Part shown: in pieces, positions 1-5,535 of the stretch
Numbering within the stretch: position 1 is the stretch's first letter
Layout: every line of letters starts with the position of its first letter
Assembly (NCBI GenBank): GCA_963800205.1
Contig: CAWCZQ010000003.1
Coordinates: 1 to 7,853, forward strand
Direction of reading: 5' to 3'
Source: UBA6224 sp963800205
Lineage (GTDB): Bacteria > Patescibacteriota > Saccharimonadia > Saccharimonadales > UBA4665
Length of the DNA: 7,853 bases
The notes under the pieces: model-generated
The model's input: the letters and a program-made list of their open reading frames with translations, nothing else
Databases searched by the model: none
Told to the model about the DNA's origin: nothing
Translations under genes and position numbers: made by a program

Positions 1-68
1 CCGACCGGATTTGAACCGGCGATCTCCTCCGTGACAGGGAGGCGTGATAACCACTTCACTACGAGCCC
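1..68 (-). tRNA. tRNA-Asp (anticodon GTC), 3' end cut by window edge
   Basis: Read on the minus strand, the sequence starts with acceptor strand GGGCTCG (68-62), then TA, a D arm with stem GTGA/TCAC, and an anticodon arm with stem CCTCC/GGAGG and loop CTGTCAC, giving anticodon GTC for Asp. A T arm follows with loop TTCAAAT and stem GCCGG/CCGGT. Only the first three bases of the 3' acceptor strand are inside the window, so the discriminator and any CCA lie beyond position 1. All visible arms pair well, so this is a functional-looking tRNA. It lies downstream of the foldase gene on the same strand but has its own promoter-like sequence. Confidence 0.95.
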
Positions 69-110
69 GTATTGATATGGACCTGCTTACCTAAGTAAGT
101 AACAGAGGTA

Positions 111-119
111 ATCATAGCA
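111..119 (-). promoter_or_regulatory. Extended -10 promoter for tRNA-Asp
   Basis: The minus strand reads TGCTATGAT, an extended -10 element (TGn plus TATGAT). It would start transcription near 104 and give a 5' leader of about 35 nt before the tRNA at 68. The leader contains a small hairpin CTTAC-TTAG-GTAAG. No convincing -35 was found. This is prediction from motif only. Confidence 0.45.
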
Positions 120-142
120 AGCAATGGCCCGAAAAGCAATAA

Positions 143-1213
143 CTAGTTGACGTGAATAAATCGCGACGGTTTATGCGCTTTATTTAGCGGTGTGACGTAG
201 TCATTGATGTCTTTGTAGGCAAAAGCCATGTGGGCCGCTTGCCTCTTTGACCCCTCGATTTTGAGCACCTTAACTATTTCCAAGTTGTAGCCCGTATTGA
301 TTACTCCTGAGTATTCGCCTTGTTTTAGCGAAAATATCTTTTGTATGAGGACCGGCGATAGATCACGATTAGCTCTCGTTATGTCAAAGCCGTACTTGCC
401 TCCATTTTGCTTAGTAGACGTATCGTCGGATACTTTTTGAGCCAGTTTGGAAAAATCTGCGCCATTTTGGAGTTGCCGATAGGCCTCATCTGCTCGCTGT
501 GTCGTCGCGGTATCAAGTGCTGCTGCTACCTTTTGATCAAGTAGTTCTAACTTTAGCTCGTGTTTGAAGTCGGCAAGCGTCCAACCCCAAAATTCGCGGA
601 GTACTGAAGCAAACACCGCGTCGCTCGCTCCCAATCGGTTCTGTTCTTTTGCGATAGCAACCTGTTCATTGATTTCTTGCGGAAAGACCCGTACATCATG
701 CTTATTGGCTAGTTTGGCTACATATGCCCTGTCGATAGCCTGCTCCAGTGAACGCTGTTTGAGGAGGGCCAGCTGTCGCTTGCCAGAGTCCGACTGAAAG
801 TTCACCCCTTGCTGGTTCTCGTAATAATACATGTAGTGACGTAGTTCAAAGAGATAGCTCTCGTACGACACCAAGCGGCCATTGGCCCACGCGACCGGAA
901 ACGGCACGACTCGTGTCACGCCATACATAAAAGATGAGGTTGATTGGAACCTATACAGAGCGAGGGCGCTCCCTACAAAAAACAGCACCAGTGCCGTCAC
1001 CACCACGCCGACCGATAATTTGATTACGCGGTTGCGTGAATGTCGCAGCGGATAAATAAACTTGCGGGCACGGCCAAGAATCTCTTCTCGATGCTCGGCA
1101 ACGGAATCATTGGTAATGCGCGGCACACTGTCATCATCCTTCGGCTTCTTGGAAGCGCGACGAAATGGAATAGCAGTTTTTACCTTAGAAAGTCTTGGTT
1201 TATGTGGTTTCAT
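143..1213 (-). CDS. Membrane-anchored PpiC/parvulin-type peptidyl-prolyl isomerase (SurA/PrsA-like foldase)
   Basis: Predicted extracytoplasmic folding factor of 356 residues. Residues 1-65 are basic and hydrophilic, probably cytoplasmic. One membrane helix spans about 66-87 (run VVVTALVLFFVGSALALY), and the rest should lie outside the membrane. Residues about 107-230 resemble the helical N-terminal (SurA-N-like) part that binds substrate. About 240-320 is the parvulin domain, with the family pattern of a DFSKLAQKVSDD helix, NGGKYGF turn, FSLKQGEYSGVI and a final strand LEIVKVLKI. The long cytoplasmic tail and lack of a lipobox distinguish it from PrsA lipoproteins. The ATG at 1213 is 3 nt after the stop of the upstream PH-domain gene, so the two are probably co-transcribed and translationally coupled; no Shine-Dalgarno site is visible. 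Stop is TAG. Isomerase activity is inferred; a purely chaperone role is possible. Confidence 0.85.
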   Translation of the reverse strand: MKPHKPRLSKVKTAIPFRRASKKPKDDDSVPRITNDSVAEHREEILGRARKFIYPLRHSRNRVIKLSVGVVVTALVLFFVGSALALYRFQSTSSFMYGVTRVVPFPVAWANGRLVSYESYLFELRHYMYYYENQQGVNFQSDSGKRQLALLKQRSLEQAIDRAYVAKLANKHDVRVFPQEINEQVAIAKEQNRLGASDAVFASVLREFWGWTLADFKHELKLELLDQKVAAALDTATTQRADEAYRQLQNGADFSKLAQKVSDDTSTKQNGGKYGFDITRANRDLSPVLIQKIFSLKQGEYSGVINTGYNLEIVKVLKIEGSKRQAAHMAFAYKDINDYVTPLNKAHKPSRFIHVN

Positions 1214-1216
1214 AAT

Positions 1217-1765
1217 CTATTGAAGTGCAGCCGCCATAACCCCGAGATCGCGCAAAATGAGCTGTATTTTCTTGGCCGTCTTGGCGGGGTGATGAACATC
1301 GTGAATAACGAGCTCACCAACATATGTCTGCACCCTTATTGTACCAAATCCTAGGAGCGTTTCCTGCAGACCGGTCACTTCGTAATTAATCATCTGAATC
1401 TGCGGTAAGGTAATGTCCACGACACTTCTGGTAAACAAGCCTTTTTGCGTGATTTGGATAAACCGCTGATCGGTTACAATGTACACGCTAAAGTACCAAC
1501 TAATCCAAAATGGCACCAGTACTAAGATTCCCAAGAGAATACTGCCGACGAGACTACCAAAGAATGCGGTCATCGTTGGTGGGTTATCAGGCTGGGTGAA
1601 TACAAGAATCATCATGATTACCGGACCGACCAGCCATGCAGCCATGCCGATAATAAGCCCTTTGCGCATAACAATGGGGTGTTTGCGAAACACCAACTGC
1701 ACCTCTTCGTCATCAAATTGATCTTCAAAGTATTTTACTGTGGTTGGTGTGTCGCTACGGGCCAT
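1217..1765 (-). CDS. Two-helix membrane protein with bacterial PH domain (bPH2/YdbS-like)
   Basis: Protein of 182 residues when started at ATG 1765; a TTG at 1771 would add two residues. An acidic N-terminal stretch precedes two hydrophobic helices, roughly residues 35-57 and 67-96, separated by a short polar turn (QPDNPP). The C-terminal part from about 97 to 178 has the pattern of bacterial PH domains: YIVTDQRFIQITQKGLF, then IDL-like strands, a TLPQIQMI segment, GFGTIRVQT and a final amphipathic helix. The family is common in bacteria and mostly uncharacterised; membrane or envelope stress roles are suggested for some members. ATG 1765 is preferred because an extended -10 ends 6 nt before it, which would put transcription start on the ATG itself. 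It is followed 3 nt later by the foldase gene, so a shared envelope role is plausible but unproven. Confidence 0.85.
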   Translation of the reverse strand: MARSDTPTTVKYFEDQFDDEEVQLVFRKHPIVMRKGLIIGMAAWLVGPVIMMILVFTQPDNPPTMTAFFGSLVGSILLGILVLVPFWISWYFSVYIVTDQRFIQITQKGLFTRSVVDITLPQIQMINYEVTGLQETLLGFGTIRVQTYVGELVIHDVHHPAKTAKKIQLILRDLGVMAAALQ

Positions 1766-1771
1766 ACCCAA

Positions 1772-1780
1772 ATTGTAACA
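1772..1780 (-). promoter_or_regulatory. Extended -10 promoter, leaderless start of PH-domain gene
   Basis: The minus strand reads TGTTACAAT, followed by TTGGGT and then ATG at 1765. With the usual 6-nt spacing the transcript would begin at the A of the ATG. There is no Shine-Dalgarno site in the 25 nt upstream, and a -35 would have to lie in the tRNA-Arg 3' end, where no match is seen. Confidence 0.55.
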
Positions 1781-1791
1781 GATTACGCTTA

Positions 1792-1866
1792 TGGTGCCCC
1801 CGGAGGGATTCGAACCCCCAGCTTCTCCTTAGGACGGAGTTGTTTTATCCATTGAACTACAGGGGC
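1792..1866 (-). tRNA. tRNA-Arg (anticodon CCT), intact copy with encoded CCA
   Basis: On the minus strand the acceptor GCCCCTG (1866-1860) pairs with CGGGGGC, with one T-G wobble, followed by discriminator A and a genomically encoded CCA (1794-1792). The D arm is GTTC/AAAC with one C-A mismatch. The anticodon stem ACTCC/GGAGA has a mismatch at its outermost pair, and the loop GTCCTAA gives anticodon CCT (Arg, AGG codons). The T arm is GGGGG TTCGAAT CCCTC. The first 51 nt of this gene, with its upstream region, are part of a 181-bp tandem repeat; only this copy has the 3' T-arm strand and acceptor strand. Confidence 0.95.
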
Positions 1867-1875
1867 ATTACTCTG

Positions 1876-1886
1876 ACTGTAGCATA
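1876..1886 (-). promoter_or_regulatory. Promoter of intact tRNA-Arg
   Basis: The minus strand reads TATGCTACAGT, which offers two overlapping -10 candidates: TATGCT, or the extended form TGCTACAGT. The latter would start transcription about 3 nt before the mature tRNA 5' end. The same sequence recurs unchanged in the two other repeat units. Confidence 0.45.
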
Positions 1887-1918
1887 AAATCTGTTCGAAT
1901 CGGATTCGACCCACCTTC

Positions 1919-1996
1919 GGCGGGCCCGGAAGTTCACGAGCGCGAGGCCAGCTCGCTTCGGAACATTCCCTTGCGAACAGCCACCGGCTGTTCTCA
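1919..1996 (-). other. Structured 78-bp spacer of the repeat, copy 1
   Basis: GC-rich sequence without a recognised family. It contains a perfect 8-bp hairpin GAACAGCC-ACC-GGCTGTTC (1975-1993), a 5-bp hairpin GCGAG-GCCAG-CTCGC (1942-1956), and a self-complementary CGGGCCCG near 1920-1928. On the minus strand the 8-bp hairpin comes directly after a truncated tRNA fragment. No T run follows, so it is not a classical terminator. Function unknown. Confidence 0.6.
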
Positions 1997-2047
1997 CCCC
2001 AGCTTCTCCTTAGGACGGAGTTGTTTTATCCATTGAACTACAGGGGC
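1997..2047 (-). pseudogene. Truncated tRNA-Arg(CCT) 5' fragment, repeat unit 2
   Basis: These 51 nt are identical to the first 51 nt of the intact tRNA-Arg, including acceptor 5' strand, D arm, anticodon arm with CCT and the start of the T stem. The T loop, the 3' T-stem strand and the 3' acceptor strand are missing; the minus-strand sequence continues with TGAGAACAGCC of the spacer. It cannot form a normal acceptor stem. A promoter copy lies directly upstream, so it may be transcribed as a tRNA 5'-fragment chimera. Confidence 0.85.
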
Positions 2048-2056
2048 ATTACTCTG

Positions 2057-2067
2057 ACTGTAGCATA
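2057..2067 (-). promoter_or_regulatory. Duplicated tRNA-Arg promoter, unit 2
   Basis: Exact copy of TATGCTACAGT found upstream of the intact tRNA-Arg, at the same distance from the truncated tRNA start (2047). Confidence 0.4.
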
Positions 2068-2099
2068 AAATCTGTTCGAATCGGATTCGACCCACCTTC

Positions 2100-2177
2100 G
2101 GCGGGCCCGGAAGTTCACGAGCGCGAGGCCAGCTCGCTTCGGAACATTCCCTTGCGAACAGCCACCGGCTGTTCTCA
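2100..2177 (-). other. Structured 78-bp spacer of the repeat, copy 2
   Basis: Identical to the spacer at 1919-1996, with the 8-bp hairpin at 2156-2174. It follows the tRNA-Arg fragment of unit 3 on the minus strand. Confidence 0.6.
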
Positions 2178-2228
2178 CCCCAGCTTCTCCTTAGGACGGA
2201 GTTGTTTTATCCATTGAACTACAGGGGC
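2178..2228 (-). pseudogene. Truncated tRNA-Arg(CCT) 5' fragment, repeat unit 3
   Basis: Second copy of the same 51-nt tRNA-Arg 5' part, again identical to the intact gene and again joined to the structured spacer at the same base. It is the most promoter-proximal copy if the array is transcribed as a whole from its right end. Confidence 0.85.
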
Positions 2229-2237
2229 ATTACTCTG

Positions 2238-2248
2238 ACTGTAGCATA
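2238..2248 (-). promoter_or_regulatory. Duplicated tRNA-Arg promoter, unit 3
   Basis: Third exact copy of TATGCTACAGT, upstream of the truncated tRNA starting at 2228. If the original arrangement had one promoter and one tRNA, this copy keeps the original upstream flank, since the sequence beyond 2280 is unique. Confidence 0.4.
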
Positions 2249-2342
2249 AAATCTGTTCGAATCGGATTCGACCCACCTTCACGGCTTACGCCAATAGGCC
2301 CCATATGAGGCTGAGGCCTGGGCATCAAGAGAACCCTAGGCT

Positions 2343-2807
2343 TTACTTACGCTCGAACTCTTCGTAAATGTGAACGTACTCTGATTTGTCATAGTCAAAC
2401 AGTTCTCTCTCGCCAAAGAAGCGCGAGACTTCTTCGTTGCCAGATTTCTGACTATCTGAAGCATGAATGAGGTTACGCCCCGTACCGATAGAGAAATCGC
2501 CACGGATGGTCCCCGCTTCGGCGTTACGGGGGTTGGTTGCTCCCACGAGGATGCGTACTGAATTAACGCACTCAAATCCCTCCCACGCCATAACGACCAC
2601 CGGCGAACTTTTCATAAAATCCTCGAGCCCGCTATAAAACGGCTTCTCGAGGTGCTCGGCATAATGAGCTTGCAGCTGCTTGCTGTCGAGGCGCATCATT
2701 TTAAGACCTATCAGCTTTAGCCCTTTGCGCTCGAGGCGGCTAATGATTTCCCCAACGAGGCCTCTTTGGACAGCGTCAGGCTTGGCAATAATAAGCGTTC
2801 GTTCCAT
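2343..2807 (-). CDS. ndk: Nucleoside diphosphate kinase
   Basis: Cytoplasmic enzyme that transfers the gamma phosphate of ATP to (d)NDPs through a phospho-histidine, supplying nucleotides for RNA and DNA synthesis. At 154 residues it matches the full family length. Visible motifs are the N-terminal TLIIAKPDAV with Lys9, Tyr49, Arg85, IRGDF (102-105) and the active-site signature NLIHASDS with catalytic His115; Ala replaces the commoner Gly after the His, a variant also seen in other NDKs. The C-terminal EVSRFF helix is intact. The ATG at 2807 has a Shine-Dalgarno AGGA (2818-2815) 7 nt upstream and a clear extended -10. It is transcribed divergently from the xer gene. Stop is TAA; no clear T-rich terminator follows before the tRNA-Arg repeat. 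Confidence 0.97.
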   Translation of the reverse strand: MERTLIIAKPDAVQRGLVGEIISRLERKGLKLIGLKMMRLDSKQLQAHYAEHLEKPFYSGLEDFMKSSPVVVMAWEGFECVNSVRILVGATNPRNAEAGTIRGDFSIGTGRNLIHASDSQKSGNEEVSRFFGERELFDYDKSEYVHIYEEFERK

Positions 2808-2832
2808 TTACTTTTCCTATTTACTTTCTTCC

Positions 2833-2841
2833 ATTATAACA
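2833..2841 (-). promoter_or_regulatory. Extended -10 promoter of ndk, with RBS
   Basis: The minus strand reads TGTTATAAT, a perfect extended -10. Transcription should start near 2826, giving a leader of about 19 nt that contains AGGA at 2818-2815 as ribosome-binding site. Unlike the neighbouring divergent gene, this one therefore has a normal leader. Confidence 0.7.
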
Positions 2842-2882
2842 GAGACAAATTGCAAAGACGAGCCGTCGAGAGTGTCGCACAA

Positions 2883-2891
2883 TGCTATACT
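2883..2891 (+). promoter_or_regulatory. Extended -10 promoter, leaderless start of xer gene
   Basis: TGCTATACT is followed by AAGCAT and then ATG at 2898. With 6 nt between the -10 and +1, the transcript begins on the ATG. No Shine-Dalgarno or clear -35 is seen. It decides the start of the recombinase gene, because an upstream in-frame ATG at 2766 lies inside ndk and before this promoter. Confidence 0.65.
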
Positions 2892-2897
2892 AAGCAT

Positions 2898-3812
2898 ATG
2901 CGATTTTCCAAAAGCAAAACTGATTTTCTTGAGTACCTTGAGATTGAACAAAACCGATCTCAAAAAACAATTGCTAACTACGACCACTACCTCACCCGCC
3001 TGCTCGACTTTGCTGGCGACATAGAAGTAGCCGACATTACCCCCGAAATGATTCGTAAATGGCGTCTATGGCTGAACCGACTCGGCACCAACACCAGCGA
3101 CGAGCTCCAAAAGAGTACCCAAAATTATCACCTAATCGCCCTTCGAGCCTACTTAAAATATTGTGCTCGGCGAAACATACCTGCCCTCTCTGCAGACAAA
3201 GTTGAGCTTGCCCGCACCAAGCGCAAACAAGTTACGTGGCTGAACGAAGATGAACTCAAGCGTATATTTGCCCAGCCCGACCTATCGACACTAGTAGGGT
3301 TACGTGATCGAGCCATTTTGGAGTTGCTATTCTCGAGTGGTTTGCGCGTCAGCGAACTCGTCGGACTCGACCAAGACCACATTAACCTCAAGCGGCGCGA
3401 ATTTACGGTACGAGGAAAAGGCCAAAAGGATCGCCCAATATTTATCAGCCCGGAAGCTGCAAAATGGATCGATCACTACCTCCAAAAGCGCGAGGATACC
3501 GCCCGTCCGCTCTTTATTCGCTACAGTGGCACCCGCAAAGTCGATGTATCGGGCAACTTTCATCGGCTGACCGCACGCAGCATCCAGCGCCTCGTAGCCC
3601 GCTATGCCCTGCTTGCCGGCATCACCAAGCACGTCAGCCCACACACACTACGACATAGCTTCGCCACCGACCTGTTAATGAACGGCGCGGATTTGCGATC
3701 GGTCCAGGCAATGCTCGGCCATAGTAATATCAGTACCACGCAGATCTATACTCACGTCACTGACCCGCATTTGCGGAAAATCCACGAGCAATTCCACCAC
3801 AAGTCCAGTTAA
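2898..3812 (+). CDS. xerC/xerD: XerC/XerD-type tyrosine recombinase
   Basis: Site-specific recombinase of 304 residues, the normal Xer length, which cuts and rejoins DNA through a tyrosine. Residues about 1-95 form the SAM-like core-binding domain (DFLEYLEIEQNRSQKTIANY start). Residues about 110-300 form the catalytic domain with all expected residues: Arg150 (GLRVSEL), Lys174 (RGKGQKDR), His249 and Arg252 (HTLRHSFAT), His275 (LGHSNIS) and nucleophile Tyr284 (TQIYTHV). It resembles housekeeping Xer proteins that resolve chromosome dimers at dif rather than a phage integrase, but XerC and XerD cannot be told apart here. The 44-codon upstream extension overlaps ndk and precedes the promoter, so it is rejected. 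It converges with the pseudopilin operon, with only 10 bp between stops and no terminator hairpin seen. Confidence 0.93.
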   Translation: MRFSKSKTDFLEYLEIEQNRSQKTIANYDHYLTRLLDFAGDIEVADITPEMIRKWRLWLNRLGTNTSDELQKSTQNYHLIALRAYLKYCARRNIPALSADKVELARTKRKQVTWLNEDELKRIFAQPDLSTLVGLRDRAILELLFSSGLRVSELVGLDQDHINLKRREFTVRGKGQKDRPIFISPEAAKWIDHYLQKREDTARPLFIRYSGTRKVDVSGNFHRLTARSIQRLVARYALLAGITKHVSPHTLRHSFATDLLMNGADLRSVQAMLGHSNISTTQIYTHVTDPHLRKIHEQFHHKSS

Positions 3813-3822
3813 TGTCTAAAGA

Positions 3823-4866
3823 CTACGGGCAACCAGCGTTGTTGAGATAGGTAGCATCAAATGTAACAAACTGTTTACAGATTGAATCAGTCGTTTCTAG
3901 GCCATAGTCTGCATGTGTTCCCTCGTTAGCCAAAGGCACACGTACCTGTACGCGACGCAACACGTCATGCGACCGTCCAGTCGAATCAATAACAATTTGG
4001 GCACCTTTGAGGCTCAACGGGTTACCGAGGCCATCTTTAGCTACCATATGAAGCGTAGCGTTTTCGTACAGCGTCGACACGCGAGCATAATATTGAGGAC
4101 CACTGAGGCCTGTTATTGTAACACTACAGTCCGTTGCGTCGCAGGTTACGCCCGTATTTGCCCCTTGGTTGGCCGAACCACCATGGATGTTTGACCCGCT
4201 ACCAGTAAAGCCAACCGTGCTGTCCCCATTTAACGTCGGGACAAAGAAGGCCGTGAAGGTGTCTTTCATTAACTGATCTCGTTTGAGTGCGCCATTGGTT
4301 GGCACGAGATCAATCCGAATCAGCCCGTAACCACAACTCCAGTCACCGGCAAACGGTAGTTCACCGCCGTAGGAGGAAGGGCAGCCAGCCAGCGGGTCGT
4401 CCGGCGAAGGAGACGTCCAACGAAGCTCTAGACTTTTAATAGCTCCACCGGATGAATCGAGGGGCACAATCTTTGATGGTTTGGTGGTCGATAAATCGTA
4501 CGTCAGCGAATCAGGCGAGCCGGTAACCAGTACACACGTGTATTCGGCGTCGATAGTAGAACCGGTTATACCGGGCAATTGGTACTGACCTGTGTTGTCG
4601 CATTGATCTTTATCAGGGGGAGTTGTAGCGGAGTATCTTTCGGCGATATATTGCCTGGCATCATTTATGCCGCTCTCCGCCGCATAAAAGGCCTGACTAC
4701 TGAGCTGCCGATCAAGTGACTGTCTTTGTTCACGCCGAATAATTTGGGCAAACGCCAGCACAGTAATACTAATAACCAGCATAAGAATAACCGTAATGAT
4801 AATCGACACCATACCCCGCTGATCGGAGTGTAGCCTTTGCGTGCGTGTCGTGCTTCTGTTGTTCAT
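3823..4866 (-). CDS. PilX/GspK-like minor pseudopilin
   Basis: Exported protein of 347 residues, last gene of the pseudopilin operon. A basic leader ends with Gly18, followed by a long hydrophobic helix (about 19-43, MVSIIITVILMLVISITVLA). The residue at +5 is Ile, not Glu, as is also the case in GspK-type tip proteins. The following AAESGINDARQ is a typical PilX-type motif. The large C-terminal part (about 75-347) has no family I can name; it is rich in Gly, Ser and Thr and has eight or so cysteines, including CDATDC and a final AGCP, which suggests disulfides outside the membrane. The ATG directly follows the TAG of the upstream gene (TAGATG), implying coupling. Likely role: cap or tip component of a pilus or pseudopilus. 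PilX or GspK identity rests on N-terminal pattern and position. Confidence 0.75.
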   Translation of the reverse strand: MNNRSTTRTQRLHSDQRGMVSIIITVILMLVISITVLAFAQIIRREQRQSLDRQLSSQAFYAAESGINDARQYIAERYSATTPPDKDQCDNTGQYQLPGITGSTIDAEYTCVLVTGSPDSLTYDLSTTKPSKIVPLDSSGGAIKSLELRWTSPSPDDPLAGCPSSYGGELPFAGDWSCGYGLIRIDLVPTNGALKRDQLMKDTFTAFFVPTLNGDSTVGFTGSGSNIHGGSANQGANTGVTCDATDCSVTITGLSGPQYYARVSTLYENATLHMVAKDGLGNPLSLKGAQIVIDSTGRSHDVLRRVQVRVPLANEGTHADYGLETTDSICKQFVTFDATYLNNAGCP

Positions 4867-5535
4867 CTATTCTAGGCGCCTTTCCACTATTGTACTTAAC
4901 TCTGATACGGCACAAAATTGTGTTCCGCTGCGAATGTTGCGGCAGGACAAGTCCCGAGCGGCTTCTATCTCGGCGGGGCTCATTGTCGCCGTATTGCCGC
5001 AATTACCTACCGACGGACTACATAATAATTCATCATCACCGTAGACTACTCGGGCAATAATTTTATACAAGCGGGGGTTTGATAGCTGCTTGACCTCGAA
5101 ATTAGCTAATCTCATGTGATCGCCGAGTAGTTCCTCGCCGTCGAACGGACCGTTAGTGCTGAGATCTTGAGCGCGTTCGCTAACGCAGCCGCCCGGTACT
5201 GTTTTTAGTAGCATAGCGTGCTTACCCGAGACGTTCTGCTGGCCAAAGCGAAAACTATAGTGATTGTTGTCGATGCATATTGCATGACTAAACGGATCTT
5301 CTGCGTTGTCGAGTCCACCTCCCTGCACTACTTCACCGGTATTAAATTGCAGCACACGCCCAACACCATCTACTAGTGCCCGCGCTGCGTCCTGAGTCTG
5401 CGCAGACGTAACGCCCTTATAATAAATACGGCCAATCTGGATGATGGCAGCGGAAATAGTCAAGAGTACGACCGAAAATACTGCCGTAGCAATGAGCAGC
5501 TCGATAATGGTAAATCCTTGTTGGCGCTTGTACAT
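4867..5535 (-). CDS. GspJ/PilW-like prepilin
   Basis: Prepilin of 222 residues with a short basic leader MYKRQQ and the classical cleavage site Gly7|Phe8 followed by FTIIELLIATAVF, with Glu at +5 and a helix to about residue 32. This is the signal recognised by the prepilin peptidase encoded upstream. The GRIYYKGVTSAQTQDAAR segment after the helix resembles GspJ/PilW proteins. The globular part contains six cysteines, probably forming disulfides. The ATG shares a base with the upstream TAA (TAATG), and a weak AAGG lies about 10 nt upstream. Assignment to GspJ/PilW rather than another minor pilin class is by N-terminus, length and order. Confidence 0.8.
   Translation of the reverse strand: MYKRQQGFTIIELLIATAVFSVVLLTISAAIIQIGRIYYKGVTSAQTQDAARALVDGVGRVLQFNTGEVVQGGGLDNAEDPFSHAICIDNNHYSFRFGQQNVSGKHAMLLKTVPGGCVSERAQDLSTNGPFDGEELLGDHMRLANFEVKQLSNPRLYKIIARVVYGDDELLCSPSVGNCGNTATMSPAEIEAARDLSCRNIRSGTQFCAVSELSTIVERRLE

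Larger units (their letters stand above)
1816..2280 (-). repeat. 181-bp tandem repeat (2.6 units) built on the tRNA-Arg 5' part
   Basis: Unit 1 is 1816-1996, unit 2 is 1997-2177, and partial unit 3 is 2178-2280. By eye the units are identical at every shared base. Read on the minus strand, a full unit holds a 78-bp structured spacer, a region with palindrome TCGAATC-G-GATTCGA (1895-1909 in unit 1), a tRNA-type promoter, and the first 51 nt of tRNA-Arg up to the 5' strand of the T stem. In units 2 and 3 the tRNA then runs into the spacer instead of its own 3' end. Unit 3 ends exactly where the spacer would begin (after 2280), so the spacer exists only between copies. Perfect identity means recent duplication, strong homogenisation, or an assembly artefact. 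From 2281 to the ndk stop there is only unassigned sequence with short GC-rich inverted repeats. Confidence 0.95.

Noticed and set aside
1040..1354. Plus-strand frame of 104 codons
   Set aside because: It crosses the junction of two well-supported minus-strand genes, has no promoter or RBS and no recognisable protein features.
1816..2280. CRISPR array
   Set aside because: The units are 181 bp, directly adjacent, identical throughout, and contain tRNA and promoter sequence rather than short repeats with unique spacers.
2281..2342. Terminator after ndk
   Set aside because: Short inverted repeats such as AGGCC/GGCCT and GGC-GTAA-GCC are present, but none is followed by a T run on the minus strand.
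2766..2897. 44-codon N-terminal extension of the recombinase from an upstream ATG
   Set aside because: It overlaps the start of ndk on the other strand, lies before the extended -10 at 2883-2891 and adds sequence not found in Xer proteins.
2898..3812. Phage-type integrase using the neighbouring tRNA-Arg as attachment site
   Set aside because: The protein has housekeeping Xer length and motifs, ndk lies between, no other mobile genes are present, and the duplicated tRNA part is the 5' rather than the 3' end.
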